A DNA stretch of 64,000 nucleotides from JAEUIE01 sp046350055 (GTDB lineage Bacteria; Planctomycetota; Planctomycetia; Gemmatales; HRBIN36), in the NCBI GenBank assembly GCA_046350055.1, contig JAXMBC010000001.1:2976001-3040000 (forward strand), read 5' to 3'. The notes below the pieces were generated by a model that worked only from the letters and a program-made list of their open reading frames with translations, was not told where the DNA came from and searched no databases. The translations under genes were made by a program, and so were the position numbers. This document shows positions 18,390 to 27,600 of this stretch, piece after piece. Position 1 is the stretch's first letter; each line of letters begins with the position of its first letter.

Positions 18390-21211
18390 AACCCTGGCGT
18401 GAAGTTGCCATTCCTCATAGCGATGTCCTCAAAGGAAATATGCAGCAGGCAGACTTTGCTGCTGACATCACCGCTGTCAATTCTGGCAAGGCCAGCCCCG
18501 AATACCAGGATGCTTCCTCCTTCTTCGATCGCACTTTCATCACCCAGGGAATGCGGCAACTGCTCACCCAGGTTGCCAAGAGAATCAGCGGCAAAGGGGG
18601 AGAACCGGTCATTCAACTGCAAACCGCTTTCGGTGGTGGCAAGACCCATACCCTGCTCGCTGTCTGGCATATGGCCACCCGTCGGGTTCCCCTCTCCGAG
18701 TTGCAGGGAGTTCCCAGCCTGATTGAACAAGCCGGGCTGATGGATGTTCCCCAGGCCCGAGTCGCTGTGTTAGACGGCACCAATCTTTCACCCGGACAGG
18801 CATGGAAGCGTGGCCGGACAACGGTGAAGACGTTGTGGGGAGAGCTGGCCTGGCAACTGGGAACCCAAGATGGCTTTGCCATGCTGAAAGAGGCGGATGC
18901 CAATGGCACCTCACCTGGCAAGGATGTCCTCAAGAACTTACTCGAAGCCCATGCACCTTGCGTCATTCTCATGGATGAACTGGTGGCGTACATTCGCCAG
19001 TTCCCGGAGGGCCAGCCGCTCAGTGGTGGGTCCTATGACAGCAATCTCTCTTTTGTGCAGGCACTAACTGAGGCAGTCAAACTGGTACCTACTGCTGTGA
19101 TTCTTGCGAGCCTGCCAGAATCGGCTACCGAGGCAGGCAGTCAACGAGGGGTTCAGACGCTCAAGGCGCTGGAGAAGACCTTTGGCCGAGTTCAGGCTAT
19201 CTGGAAGCCAGTGGCCACAGAGGAAGCCTTTGAGATTGTGCGGCGTCGATTGTTTGAGAAGCTAGGGGATCAAAGGAGCCGCGATGCCGTTTGCCGAGCA
19301 TTTGCTGAGGCCTATGTGTCAGAAGGTGCCAAGCTTCCGAGTGAAACGCAGGAAGGGCGTTATTATGACCGGCTGACGCAGGCCTATCCAATTCATCCAG
19401 AGATTTTTGATCGGCTCTATGAGGATTGGACGACCATTGATGGATTCCAGCGAACTCGTGGTGTATTGAAGCTGATGGCCAAGGTGATTGCCCGTCTGTG
19501 GAAGGATAACAATCAAGATCTGATGATCCTGCCAGGGAGTATTCCGCTGGACGATGGAGATGTTAAGAACGAAATGGTCTACCTGTTGCCGCCAGGGTGG
19601 GACCCGGTGATCGAAAAAGAAATCGATGGTGACCGGGCGGAGACGACAGAACTGGAGAAGCGAGAGCCACGGTTCGGCCAGGTGCATGCAGCCCACCGGG
19701 TGGCTCGAACGCTCTTCCTGGGTAGTGCTCCAGCCAGTGTCTCATCCAAGCCGGGTATCCGTGGTCTGGATCGGGCCCGGGTGCTTTTGGGCTGCCTACA
19801 GCCTGGTCAAACCTCGGCAGTGTACTCGGATGCATTGGGCAGGCTGGCAGATCGCCTGCACTATCTCAATAACACAGGTGATAAGGCTCAGGATGCAACT
19901 CGATACTGGTTTGATACCCGTGCCAATCTGCGTCGCGAGATGGAAGATCGCAAACGCCGGCTGGACACCAGCCCAGAGGTGAGATCGACCATCGAAGATA
20001 CAGTGAAGAAGTTGGTCAGTAGCATTTCATGTATTGATGGCCTGCATGTCTTTACCCCGCACGCCGATGTGCCCGACGATAACGCCCTGCGGCTGGTAGT
20101 ATTACCCCCTGAAAAAGGGTATCATAAAGAATCCACTCAATTAGCGACCGATGCGGTTCACGAGTATCTGAAGTCTCATGGCAATCAGCCACGGCATCGG
20201 GCAAATCGATTACTTTTTGTTGCACCAGATCAGACGATTCTGGCTCGCCTTTTCGATGTGACCAAAACGGCAATGGCCTGGGCTAGCATTGTCGATGATG
20301 TCGAGAAAGAACGCCTCAACATAGCGACGTTTCAAACGGCCCAGGCGGAGAAGGAATCGCAGGCAGCCTGGGCGGTTCTCCCCCGAGCGGCTCGCGAATG
20401 CTACAAGTGGCTGCTTTGCCCTGTGCAGGATGATCCGAAATCCAGCAAGGCTTCCATTGAGGCATTTCCTCTCAACACGAGCAGTGGCACGGTTGGCAGC
20501 GAATTGCAACGGGTCTGTCAGGAGAATGAACTGGTAATCGATACCTGGTCGCCGATACATCTGCGCACCAAGTTGAAAGAACTGTACTGGAAAGCAGATC
20601 GCCAAGCTGTTGGTGCCATGACCTTCTGGGATGACTCGACACGGTATCTGTATCTACCAAGACTCAAGAACCGTGATGTGCTGGCGAGCACTATTCAACA
20701 AGGAGCTGCCACTCGTGATTTCTTTGGCACAGCCAACGGTCAGCAAGGAGATAAGTTTGAAGGCTTCCAGTTAGGCACAGGCATGGCGAGCCTTTCAGAT
20801 ACCTTGCTACTGATCGAACCCGAAACGGCAGATCGCTATGATGCAGAGTTAAGGAAGCAGGATGCAGCTCGAAGAAATGCTGAGGTAGTTCAGCCGCCAA
20901 CGGGTACAACTGGTCAAGGGGGTATGTCTGCCAGCACAGACACAAGACCAAGTGTAACACTCCCAGGTGCTGCCGCAGTTAAGTCAAAACTCTTCCGTGG
21001 AACCGCAGATGTGGCAGCACCGACTGCCAAGACGAAACTCGTCCAGATTGCGGATGAAATAATCAAGTTGCTTGTGGCTGACCCAAACGCCACTGTCCGA
21101 GTCACCCTGGAGATTCAGGCTGAGTATCCTCAGGGCGTCAATGACAACACAAAGCGGGCTGTCAGCGAGAATGCGAACAGTTTGAACTTCAGGGTAAAGG
21201 AATGGGAGTAG
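18386..21211 (+). CDS. DUF499 ATPase of the Hma operon
   Basis: The 941-residue P-loop ATPase is of the DUF499 family: MKPWREVAIPHSDVLKG, the Walker A FGGGKTHTL (near residue 81-90) and Walker B CVILMDELVAYIRQF (near 192). The long C-terminal half ends in a small alpha/beta segment (AKTKLVQIADEIIKLLVADP). The ATG overlaps the stop of the nuclease-like gene, so the upstream in-frame start is unlikely. In Hma-type loci this large ATPase works with the helicase and methylase; its mechanism is not established by the sequence. Confidence 0.85.
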   Translation: MKPWREVAIPHSDVLKGNMQQADFAADITAVNSGKASPEYQDASSFFDRTFITQGMRQLLTQVAKRISGKGGEPVIQLQTAFGGGKTHTLLAVWHMATRRVPLSELQGVPSLIEQAGLMDVPQARVAVLDGTNLSPGQAWKRGRTTVKTLWGELAWQLGTQDGFAMLKEADANGTSPGKDVLKNLLEAHAPCVILMDELVAYIRQFPEGQPLSGGSYDSNLSFVQALTEAVKLVPTAVILASLPESATEAGSQRGVQTLKALEKTFGRVQAIWKPVATEEAFEIVRRRLFEKLGDQRSRDAVCRAFAEAYVSEGAKLPSETQEGRYYDRLTQAYPIHPEIFDRLYEDWTTIDGFQRTRGVLKLMAKVIARLWKDNNQDLMILPGSIPLDDGDVKNEMVYLLPPGWDPVIEKEIDGDRAETTELEKREPRFGQVHAAHRVARTLFLGSAPASVSSKPGIRGLDRARVLLGCLQPGQTSAVYSDALGRLADRLHYLNNTGDKAQDATRYWFDTRANLRREMEDRKRRLDTSPEVRSTIEDTVKKLVSSISCIDGLHVFTPHADVPDDNALRLVVLPPEKGYHKESTQLATDAVHEYLKSHGNQPRHRANRLLFVAPDQTILARLFDVTKTAMAWASIVDDVEKERLNIATFQTAQAEKESQAAWAVLPRAARECYKWLLCPVQDDPKSSKASIEAFPLNTSSGTVGSELQRVCQENELVIDTWSPIHLRTKLKELYWKADRQAVGAMTFWDDSTRYLYLPRLKNRDVLASTIQQGAATRDFFGTANGQQGDKFEGFQLGTGMASLSDTLLLIEPETADRYDAELRKQDAARRNAEVVQPPTGTTGQGGMSASTDTRPSVTLPGAAAVKSKLFRGTADVAAPTAKTKLVQIADEIIKLLVADPNATVRVTLEIQAEYPQGVNDNTKRAVSENANSLNFRVKEWE

Positions 21212-21225
21212 AGAAGGAGGCACTC

Positions 21226-21864
21226 ATGGATAGGTTCATGTCAGCTTTTGAAGACGTTGCAGATTGGTGTGAAAGGTACCTTGAAGGTGTGCGGGGCCGG
21301 GAGATTGGCATGACCTTTGGAGCAATGCTCCGTGCGTATGGCAAACTAGCTGTAGACTCTGGAATTATCGATACTGAACAACAGGCTTTTACGGATAAGG
21401 AACTCAACGCTAGGGCAGAAGAATTATTATTGGCATTATCAGCGCGGTTCATCGTGGCTCATGGCTGGTTGAGCAAGTTGAGCAAACCGGTAGAACCGAC
21501 TTCGATGCGAACTAACTACACATACGATACTGGCCCCCTTCCAAAGCATGAGACACCTTTAGTTAGCGAAAATGCCCATTTTCCTACGACATATACCAGG
21601 GAGGCAGTGATGAGCCAGCCAAGATTTGAAATCATTCAGAAAGACATGGGTGGTTGGGTGCGGGTATACCTTGGTCGCGGGGAACCTACCGGCGAAGTCG
21701 CCCAATACCTATCGCACAGCCTGACTGATTGGGTTCGTAAGAACCCTCAGATCCGCGTTCGCCTGATTGTTCCCATTAATCGTGATGGAGATACTGTGGA
21801 GCTACATGCCTGGTACGATCAAGTGATTTTTCCTGATACGAGTGGGATGGCAAACCCTGGTTGA
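21226..21864 (+). CDS. Uncharacterised last gene of the Hma operon
   Basis: The 212-residue protein begins MDRFMSAFEDVADWCERYLE and has a helical N-terminus (about 1-80). A spacer precedes an alpha/beta C-terminus (SQPRFEIIQKDMGGWVRVYL; RVRLIVPINRDGDTVELHAW). AAGGAGG lies 5 nt before the ATG at 21226; an upstream ATG at 21202 would overlap the DUF499 stop. I do not recognise the family. Position at the operon end suggests an accessory of the defence system. Confidence 0.6.
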   Translation: MDRFMSAFEDVADWCERYLEGVRGREIGMTFGAMLRAYGKLAVDSGIIDTEQQAFTDKELNARAEELLLALSARFIVAHGWLSKLSKPVEPTSMRTNYTYDTGPLPKHETPLVSENAHFPTTYTREAVMSQPRFEIIQKDMGGWVRVYLGRGEPTGEVAQYLSHSLTDWVRKNPQIRVRLIVPINRDGDTVELHAWYDQVIFPDTSGMANPG

Positions 21865-21995
21865 ATTTGTGTGACTACCACTCTGCATTCGACAGCAAAA
21901 AAGCAGTCACTTGGGCGTAAATTAAATACGTTTCGACTTCTGGTGCTGGGCGCATGGTGCTCTATCTACCTGATTACAAAGCAAACCATGGAGCG

Positions 21996-22514
21996 TCACG
22001 GACTACCCTTTGTAGCTTCAGCATAGTTGGTGCGGTTTATTACAGTGACGCTATATGTAGGAGTGTTATTTTGCATTGAAATAGATCCAATTACATTAAT
22101 ATCAGCATCCTTAAACGACCATCGATAGCGTTTCATAACCCCATCTTCCTTATCCTCTTTTGTTAATTCAGCAGTATCTGGCTTACCGAGCCTTTCTTCG
22201 AGTTTTCTTAGATGGTCATTTGCAACTCCGAAAGGATAATGCCTTAATTGACCAAGAATTTTATTTTCATGAAAACTGTAGAAGCTGACACTCGGCCCCA
22301 TTCCAACTCGATATTCTTTGAACTTTTCCTTTGGATTATCAGTTACTAATTCTGCAGATGGCCAATCCTTAAGCAGTTGAGACGGACTATAGTTATTGTT
22401 GGATGCATGGGGACTGAGCTGCTTCGCATAGTCAATCTGCGACTTTGTTCGCTCTTCCATCAACGTTGGAATTAATAACAACACCACAAGCAACACATGA
22501 CAAATGCCAGACAT
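21996..22514 (-). CDS. Hypothetical exported or membrane-anchored protein
   Basis: The 172-residue protein has a hydrophobic N-terminus (about 1-18, MSGICHVLLVVLLLIPTL) that is a signal peptide or anchor. A soluble domain follows with alternating polar strands (VSFYSFHENKILGQLRHYPF). It lies opposite to its neighbours. No family is recognised. Confidence 0.5.
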   Translation of the reverse strand: MSGICHVLLVVLLLIPTLMEERTKSQIDYAKQLSPHASNNNYSPSQLLKDWPSAELVTDNPKEKFKEYRVGMGPSVSFYSFHENKILGQLRHYPFGVANDHLRKLEERLGKPDTAELTKEDKEDGVMKRYRWSFKDADINVIGSISMQNNTPTYSVTVINRTNYAEATKGSP

Positions 22515-22685
22515 AAGATGGCCTCTAGTCTAAGAGAGAGAGAATACGCGAGAAGTCTTATGAAGTAAGCGGCATGCCGAACTTCGACTAACCCTAGGAC
22601 GTTTGTTGTCTTGTTGACGGGCCAAAAAAGCTTTGTCGAAATGTTGCCCTTAGATTAACCTTTGGAATTAGGATCGTAGCACCTT

Positions 22686-23288
22686 ATGCCCAACCTAGCT
22701 CAATCCACCAACCTGCTCATCCTGTTAAAGCAGCTTCCTCATGATGAGAGCGATGTTCGATCTAAGATCATTGCCCACACATTGGACCGCCTCAATTACC
22801 TGACAGCTTGTATGTTCAGGCGGAGCAGAAACCTCAGGCACATGCTGCAAACAGATGATATCTTCCAGGATGCCTCGATTCGGCTTTATCATGCATTGGC
22901 AAAGACTCACCCCGATTCAGTAAGAGGCTTTTTCGGGCTGGCAGCCACTAATATCAGATGGACCCTTGCTGACCTGGCCCGCAAAGCAAGAAAGCAACGT
23001 CTTCAATACAACGATGCTGCGCTCGATGCAGCTGAACCAGTCTTAGAGAATGCTTCTTCTGATGAGGCAGAACGACCACAAACACTATTGGACTGGGCTG
23101 CTTTTCATGAAACTGTTGAAACAATGGCTCCTGAAGCGCGTGAAGTGATCGAGCTTTTATGGTATCAGGGGCTTACGCAAGAAGATGCCGCCGAGGTGTT
23201 GGGGGTTTCCTTGCGAACGCTGAAGCGGCGCTGGTTGTCAGCACGCATTCAACTGGCATCAAAAGTTGATCCTCCAGATGTTGCATGA
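22686..23288 (+). CDS. ECF-family RNA polymerase sigma factor
   Basis: The 200-residue sigma-70 has region 2 at about 25-95 (MLQTDDIFQDASIRLYHAL) and region 4 at about 140-195 (APEAREVIELLWYQGLTQED, then AAEVLGVSLRTLKRRW). It belongs to the type that planctomycetes pair with Ser/Thr kinases. A kinase gene starts 10 bp downstream, so the two are coexpressed. The kinase would control the sigma factor or its promoters, which may include the downstream ubiquitin-like operon; that last step is inference. Confidence 0.88.
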   Translation: MPNLAQSTNLLILLKQLPHDESDVRSKIIAHTLDRLNYLTACMFRRSRNLRHMLQTDDIFQDASIRLYHALAKTHPDSVRGFFGLAATNIRWTLADLARKARKQRLQYNDAALDAAEPVLENASSDEAERPQTLLDWAAFHETVETMAPEAREVIELLWYQGLTQEDAAEVLGVSLRTLKRRWLSARIQLASKVDPPDVA

Positions 23289-23298
23289 GGCATAGGAA

Positions 23299-25440
23299 TT
23301 GGACAGTATTGCCGATCAGGATGTGCTTGTTGATCTGCTACTGCGATGGGAAGAAGCCCAGGCAGCAGGGCAATCGCTGAGCCCTCAAGATATTTGCAAG
23401 GATTACCCTCATCTGTTGACAAAGTTCAACGAACGCCTGCAATTGCTCAAGAAGGTCAACTGGATAACCAAAGCCACGGATACTCCTGAGCAAAACGACA
23501 CCCAGGAATTGCCAAGCTGTATTGTTGACCCGTCTACCATGAGCACCCATCCATACTGGGGGAGGTATCGGATCGATGAGTTCCTGGGGAAAGGTACCTA
23601 TGGTGAAGTCTGGAAGGCTTGGGACGCTGAGCTGAATCGTCCTGTTGCTATTAAACTTCCCCAACAAAACAGTCAGCAAGCACATCAGCACTTTATCGAA
23701 GAAGCCAGGCGCATCGCCAGGTTGAATCACCCGGGTATCGTCAAGGTTCATGATGTAGGTGTGGACCATGACGCGGTGTATCTGGTCTGTGAGTTTGTCG
23801 AAGGGAAGTCTCTGGCTGCACAGCCACATGTTGAAGTCAAAGCTAACGACATCCCGCAGGTGATCAGCCGTTTTGTCATGATTGCAGATGCTTTGCGCCA
23901 TGCCCACGAACAGGGCGTGGTTCACGGGGATATCAAAGAGAGTAACATCCTGATCGATACCAAAGGTGTGCCGAAGCTAACTGACTTTGGCATTTCCGAC
24001 ATCTGTGAATCGCTAGCAGGTGAAGCGGGCCATGTGATTCGTGGCACACCCATCTATATGGCACCGGAACTGTTAAAGGGCCAAGAAGCCAATCATACAC
24101 CGAGCACGGATATTTATTCTCTTGGAGTGGTTCTCTACCAGGCGTTGACTGGACGATTTCCCCATGAGTTCAAAACACTCTACCAGTTCATGAAAGAACG
24201 GGCATCGATCACTTCGATTCGGAAGCAGAACCCTGCTGTAACAACTTGTCTTGAACAGGTCTGCTTGAAGGCGCTGGCGGATTCTCCAGTGGCTCGATTT
24301 GCCTCAGCCAGGGAGTTCGCAGACGCTCTGGGCAGGTGCCAGGGTACTCGAACTTGGCGTCATGGTCTTACTTACGTTGCACTCTTTCTGTTCTTGCTTT
24401 TCCTGGCTGGCACGCTGGCTATGGCATTCATTCCCACGGATGCCAAGCCTGTTCTGTCGAAGAAGACTGACCTGGTGAAGACGCTCAAAGTCAATACAGA
24501 TGCTACTGTCAAAGTATTCAAGTATCAAAAGCTGGAAGGGCACAAGGACCTGATTGGTTCCCTGATTTTCCTGGATGATTCGACTCTACTTTCGGCCAGT
24601 TACGACAAGCGAGTTTTGTTATGGGATATAGCATCAGGGAGAGTGATCCGGGAAATACCAGGCTTGATCAACCATGGTAGCCACACGTTGCTTCTTAACA
24701 GCAGCAAAACCATAATGTATGCTGGCAGTGTAGGTCCCAATGGAGAATCAGAGTTTTGCGAATACGAATACCCCTCTTGCACCAAGTTGAGAACGCTTCC
24801 CTTTGGCGCTCGTGATGTGAGGCTACAGCTAGCGATTTCTCCCGATGATCGATACCTGGCAGCGATTGGCAGTGGTTCTGTCGGCGTTTGGGACCTGGCG
24901 ACAGGAAAGAGAACGATACAGATCACTGACGCAGGAGAACCCCGTGGCATTCACCTGACAGCTGAGAATCAATTGCTGGTCGGATACAAAATTGATGAAC
25001 TCAAGATCTTCGATGTAAAAAAAGGGAATCAAGTTGAGACTGTCGCCGGGCCATTCAGCATTCGTTCAATAACGCACATTGGAAAAGAAAAGGAATACGT
25101 GAGCGTTGGCAACTATGGGTACTGGATGTTGTTCAACCTGGGTAATTCACCCATAAAATGCACAAAAATCCAGCCAAGGGATGTTGGTGATCGACAGTTT
25201 CGTGTAGTTGGTCTCGGGACAGACCACATGCTGATTGGCTATCAATCAGGGTTGGTTCGGCTCTGGAATGTTCGTTCACAGGCCGTTCGCTCTTCCTTTC
25301 ATGGCCACACGACGACGGTACACAGTCTGGCTGTGTCTCCTGACAAAAAACACTTCGTCAGTGGAGACGATCGAGGCAACCTGTTGCTTTGGAAAATGCC
25401 CGATGAAGGCCTTGAGACTCGACCGCTTCAATCTCAGTAA
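23299..25440 (+). CDS. Transmembrane Ser/Thr protein kinase with WD40 repeats
   Basis: The 713-residue protein starts with TTG. An N-terminal helical lead (DLLLRWEEAQAAGQSLSPQD) typical of planctomycete kinases is followed by the kinase domain (about 90-345). That domain has glycine loop GKGTYGEV, VAIKL lysine, HGDIKESNIL (HGD instead of HRD), DFG and GTPIYMAPELL. One transmembrane helix (about 359-376) separates it from a C-terminal beta-propeller with WD40-like repeats (VHSLAVSPDKKHFVSGDDRG). The propeller is probably the sensor on the far side of the membrane. It follows an ECF sigma gene by 10 bp and precedes the Ubl operon on the same strand. Confidence 0.88.
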   Translation: MDSIADQDVLVDLLLRWEEAQAAGQSLSPQDICKDYPHLLTKFNERLQLLKKVNWITKATDTPEQNDTQELPSCIVDPSTMSTHPYWGRYRIDEFLGKGTYGEVWKAWDAELNRPVAIKLPQQNSQQAHQHFIEEARRIARLNHPGIVKVHDVGVDHDAVYLVCEFVEGKSLAAQPHVEVKANDIPQVISRFVMIADALRHAHEQGVVHGDIKESNILIDTKGVPKLTDFGISDICESLAGEAGHVIRGTPIYMAPELLKGQEANHTPSTDIYSLGVVLYQALTGRFPHEFKTLYQFMKERASITSIRKQNPAVTTCLEQVCLKALADSPVARFASAREFADALGRCQGTRTWRHGLTYVALFLFLLFLAGTLAMAFIPTDAKPVLSKKTDLVKTLKVNTDATVKVFKYQKLEGHKDLIGSLIFLDDSTLLSASYDKRVLLWDIASGRVIREIPGLINHGSHTLLLNSSKTIMYAGSVGPNGESEFCEYEYPSCTKLRTLPFGARDVRLQLAISPDDRYLAAIGSGSVGVWDLATGKRTIQITDAGEPRGIHLTAENQLLVGYKIDELKIFDVKKGNQVETVAGPFSIRSITHIGKEKEYVSVGNYGYWMLFNLGNSPIKCTKIQPRDVGDRQFRVVGLGTDHMLIGYQSGLVRLWNVRSQAVRSSFHGHTTTVHSLAVSPDKKHFVSGDDRGNLLLWKMPDEGLETRPLQSQ

Positions 25441-25612
25441 TGTTGCCAGTCAGACTAGACCACATCAGTGGTTGCCATGTTCTAAATTCAAGGCATTTTA
25501 GGGGCATATTTCTTAGCCCAGGGTTTTAGCTCTCAAAGCCCTGAAACTTGCAGCAATTGCAAGCTTGTTTTCGCCTTTTCGAACCCGATTTCACCATTCT
25601 CAAGGAGTGCCC

Positions 25613-25837
25613 ATGAAGATCATGCTTATCGCGAACAATGGCGGGGGCTTCGCGGACACCATCGATGTCAACGATGGCATAACAGTTTCTGAGTTGTTCA
25701 AGAAACAGTGCCCTAACCAGAAGGCGGCTGATTACTTGATCCGTGTTAACAGACTTCCTGCAGGAGCTGATCAGGTTCTCCAGCCAGGTGACCGCCTTAG
25801 TATCACTCCAACCAAAATTGCCGGCGCCTTTGCCTGA
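25613..25837 (+). CDS. Ubiquitin-like beta-grasp protein (Ubl)
   Basis: The 74-residue protein has the MoaD/ThiS/ubiquitin fold pattern: strand MKIMLIANN, helix VSELFKKQ, YLIRVNRLP and the turn VLQPGDRLSITP. The tail is KIAGAFA, so a single glycine lies four residues from the end rather than a terminal GG. AAGGAGT precedes the ATG. The next genes are an E2-like protein, a JAB protease and an E1, which makes it the presumed modifier. A JAB cut after Gly71 would expose a C-terminal glycine; this is inference. A terminator directly follows, so it is probably made in excess of its enzymes. Confidence 0.82.
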   Translation: MKIMLIANNGGGFADTIDVNDGITVSELFKKQCPNQKAADYLIRVNRLPAGADQVLQPGDRLSITPTKIAGAFA

Positions 25838-25856
25838 TCGTGCTCAATCCCATTAA

Positions 25857-25885
25857 CCCTGGCATCTTCGGATGCCAGGGTTTTC
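25857..25885 (+). terminator. Terminator between the Ubl and its conjugation enzymes
   Basis: A perfect 10-bp stem (CCCTGGCATC/GATGCCAGGG) with a TTCG loop is followed by TTTTCTTGTTT. It lies 20 bp after the Ubl stop and 22 bp before the E2 start codon, so it should attenuate read-through. Confidence 0.8.
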
Positions 25886-25906
25886 TTGTTTCTGGAGGTC
25901 ATTCTG

Positions 25907-26950
25907 ATGCCTGATCGCCAACACATTCGCCTGGCCCGATGGCTGCACCAGATATGGCAAGATTGGTTAGGCCGAAGAACAGGGCAAGATTATGAATGGA
26001 GCCAGCTCAAGCGAGGATGGGAGCGGGTTCTGGAGACGTATCGACGCTGCCAGCTGGCACAAGAACACGGATTGTTCTTGTGTCTGCCGGGGCTTCGGGC
26101 TGACTTGCTGGCAGCGCTGACTGGCCTGGCTGATGCGATCACCATCTTGCGTGCTTCATGTCAGTCAGCTCCCAAGCAAGAACTCACCCAAAGCCATTGG
26201 TACCAGGAGGTTGTACAGCTTCACGATGAGTTCCCTGCAGTAACATTTCTGAGAGGAGAAGGTAAGCTCAGCGTCGAAACGCCTGCTATCACTCTTGCAG
26301 GCGTTGAACTCGGTGCCTTTTCCATCGACTTCAAAAAAGACAGGTCGAGCCCTACTATCAACGACTTTGTCATCACCGCACTGGATGCTAATCCAGCCAG
26401 CCAGAATGACGATGTGACGCATCCGCATGTCAAGGACGGTGAACTCTGCGCTGGTGATGCTAAGGAAGGCATAAAGGTTGCCTTGGCTTCAGGGCGTTTA
26501 GTCGATGTGTTCCTGCTGATCCAATCAGTTCTGCAGAATTACAACCCCAACTCTGCATACGTCAAGCTTGATCAATGGCATGGAACTCCATGCACCGACT
26601 GTTCACGAACCGTCGATCCCGATGACAGCTATTCCTGCAATCGCTGTGGCAACACGCTGTGTGATAACTGTTTCAGTTCTTGTTCTTCATGTTCATCGTC
26701 CTTTTGCCCCGGATGCATCCGGGGTTGTACTGCCTGCCATGTAGATTGCTGTGAATCTTGCCTTGATCTGTCAGAAGGCAATGGTGATCCCCTTTGCCGT
26801 GATTGCCGCACGAACTGTGATGGCTGCGACAAGTTGGTAGGCAAGGATGAACTCGATGAAGAATCGCAACTCTGCCAGGCATGCTCTGATCAGGAGGAAG
26901 AAGAACTACCAGAAGAAACCCCGGTTACCCAGGAGGTATCACATTCATGA
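25907..26950 (+). CDS. E2-like ubiquitin-conjugating protein fused to a RING-like cysteine-rich tail
   Basis: The 347-residue protein has three parts. Residues 1-95 are helical. Residues about 97-225 match the UBC core: a strand region, then THPHVKDGELCAG (171-183) with putative catalytic Cys181, followed by the helix DVFLLIQSVLQNYNPNSAYV. This corresponds to HPNI..G.IC and the DPNP segment of eukaryotic E2 enzymes. Residues about 229-330 contain at least ten CxxC knuckles (CTDC, CNRC, CDNC, CPGC, CRDC, CDGC) in a RING- or IBR-like zinc array. GGAGG precedes the ATG; the stop overlaps the JAB gene (ATGA). A combined E2/E3 role is inferred. Other readings: a zinc-ribbon scaffold without ligase activity. 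Confidence 0.75.
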   Translation: MPDRQHIRLARWLHQIWQDWLGRRTGQDYEWSQLKRGWERVLETYRRCQLAQEHGLFLCLPGLRADLLAALTGLADAITILRASCQSAPKQELTQSHWYQEVVQLHDEFPAVTFLRGEGKLSVETPAITLAGVELGAFSIDFKKDRSSPTINDFVITALDANPASQNDDVTHPHVKDGELCAGDAKEGIKVALASGRLVDVFLLIQSVLQNYNPNSAYVKLDQWHGTPCTDCSRTVDPDDSYSCNRCGNTLCDNCFSSCSSCSSSFCPGCIRGCTACHVDCCESCLDLSEGNGDPLCRDCRTNCDGCDKLVGKDELDEESQLCQACSDQEEEELPEETPVTQEVSHS

Positions 26951-27600
26951 TCGAGCACTATCGGCCAGTACAAAAGCTGCGATTTGCTCCGCTAGCGTGG
27001 CTCAAGTGGCAGTTTCTCTGTCATGCCGGACCGACCGAAGTCGCTGGCTTTGGTCTTTCTTCTGCTCATGACCCGTTGTTTGTGGAAGATATCCTGGTCG
27101 TCGGGCAACGAGCCACTGCAGTGACTGTTCAGTTTGATGATAGCGCCATCGCCGATCTTTTTGATCGCATGACCGACCAGGGGATTGCTCCTCATCGATT
27201 CGCGAGAATATGGCTGCACTCCCACCCCGGCGCATCGGCAACACCCAGTGGCGTAGACGAGGCGACATTTACCCGAGTCTTCGGTGCCTGCGACTGGTCG
27301 GTTATGGCCATACTCAGTCGAACCTCAGCAACCTATGCACGACTGCAGTTCAACGCAGGCCCAGGAGGCTCTGTAGAGCTGCCGGTCGTATCGGACTGGC
27401 AAGCCTGGCCTCGTCATCTGGTTACAAGCGTGCTCGATTCTCATGTCATGCGATGGAAGCAAGAATATGAGCAAAGTGTCAAACCGATGCAGTTCCCTTA
27501 CCCGGAACTGCTGCCAGAAGAGCCCACTGAAGTGCTCTCTGACAGTATCGACCTTGATCTCTTAACCTGGGGAGAACTACTTGAGTACGCCAACCCTTGA
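26947..27600 (+). CDS. JAB/MPN metalloprotease (deubiquitinase-like)
   Basis: The 217-residue protein has a complete JAMM motif: Glu31 (TEVAGFG), then H91-S-H93-P with Ser101 and Asp104 (HSHPGASATPSGVD). These bind zinc and water in JAB peptidases. Start and stop overlap the E2 and E1 genes, indicating coupled translation. It probably trims the Ubl C-terminus (GAFA) and/or removes it from targets. The C-terminal 70 residues are outside the core domain. Confidence 0.88.
   Translation: MIEHYRPVQKLRFAPLAWLKWQFLCHAGPTEVAGFGLSSAHDPLFVEDILVVGQRATAVTVQFDDSAIADLFDRMTDQGIAPHRFARIWLHSHPGASATPSGVDEATFTRVFGACDWSVMAILSRTSATYARLQFNAGPGGSVELPVVSDWQAWPRHLVTSVLDSHVMRWKQEYEQSVKPMQFPYPELLPEEPTEVLSDSIDLDLLTWGELLEYANP

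Noticed and set aside
10380..21864. DISARM system
   Set aside because: The helicase with DUF3883 and a methylase is reminiscent of it, but no DrmA, DrmB or DrmC-like gene is present; DUF499 and DUF1156 fit Hma better.
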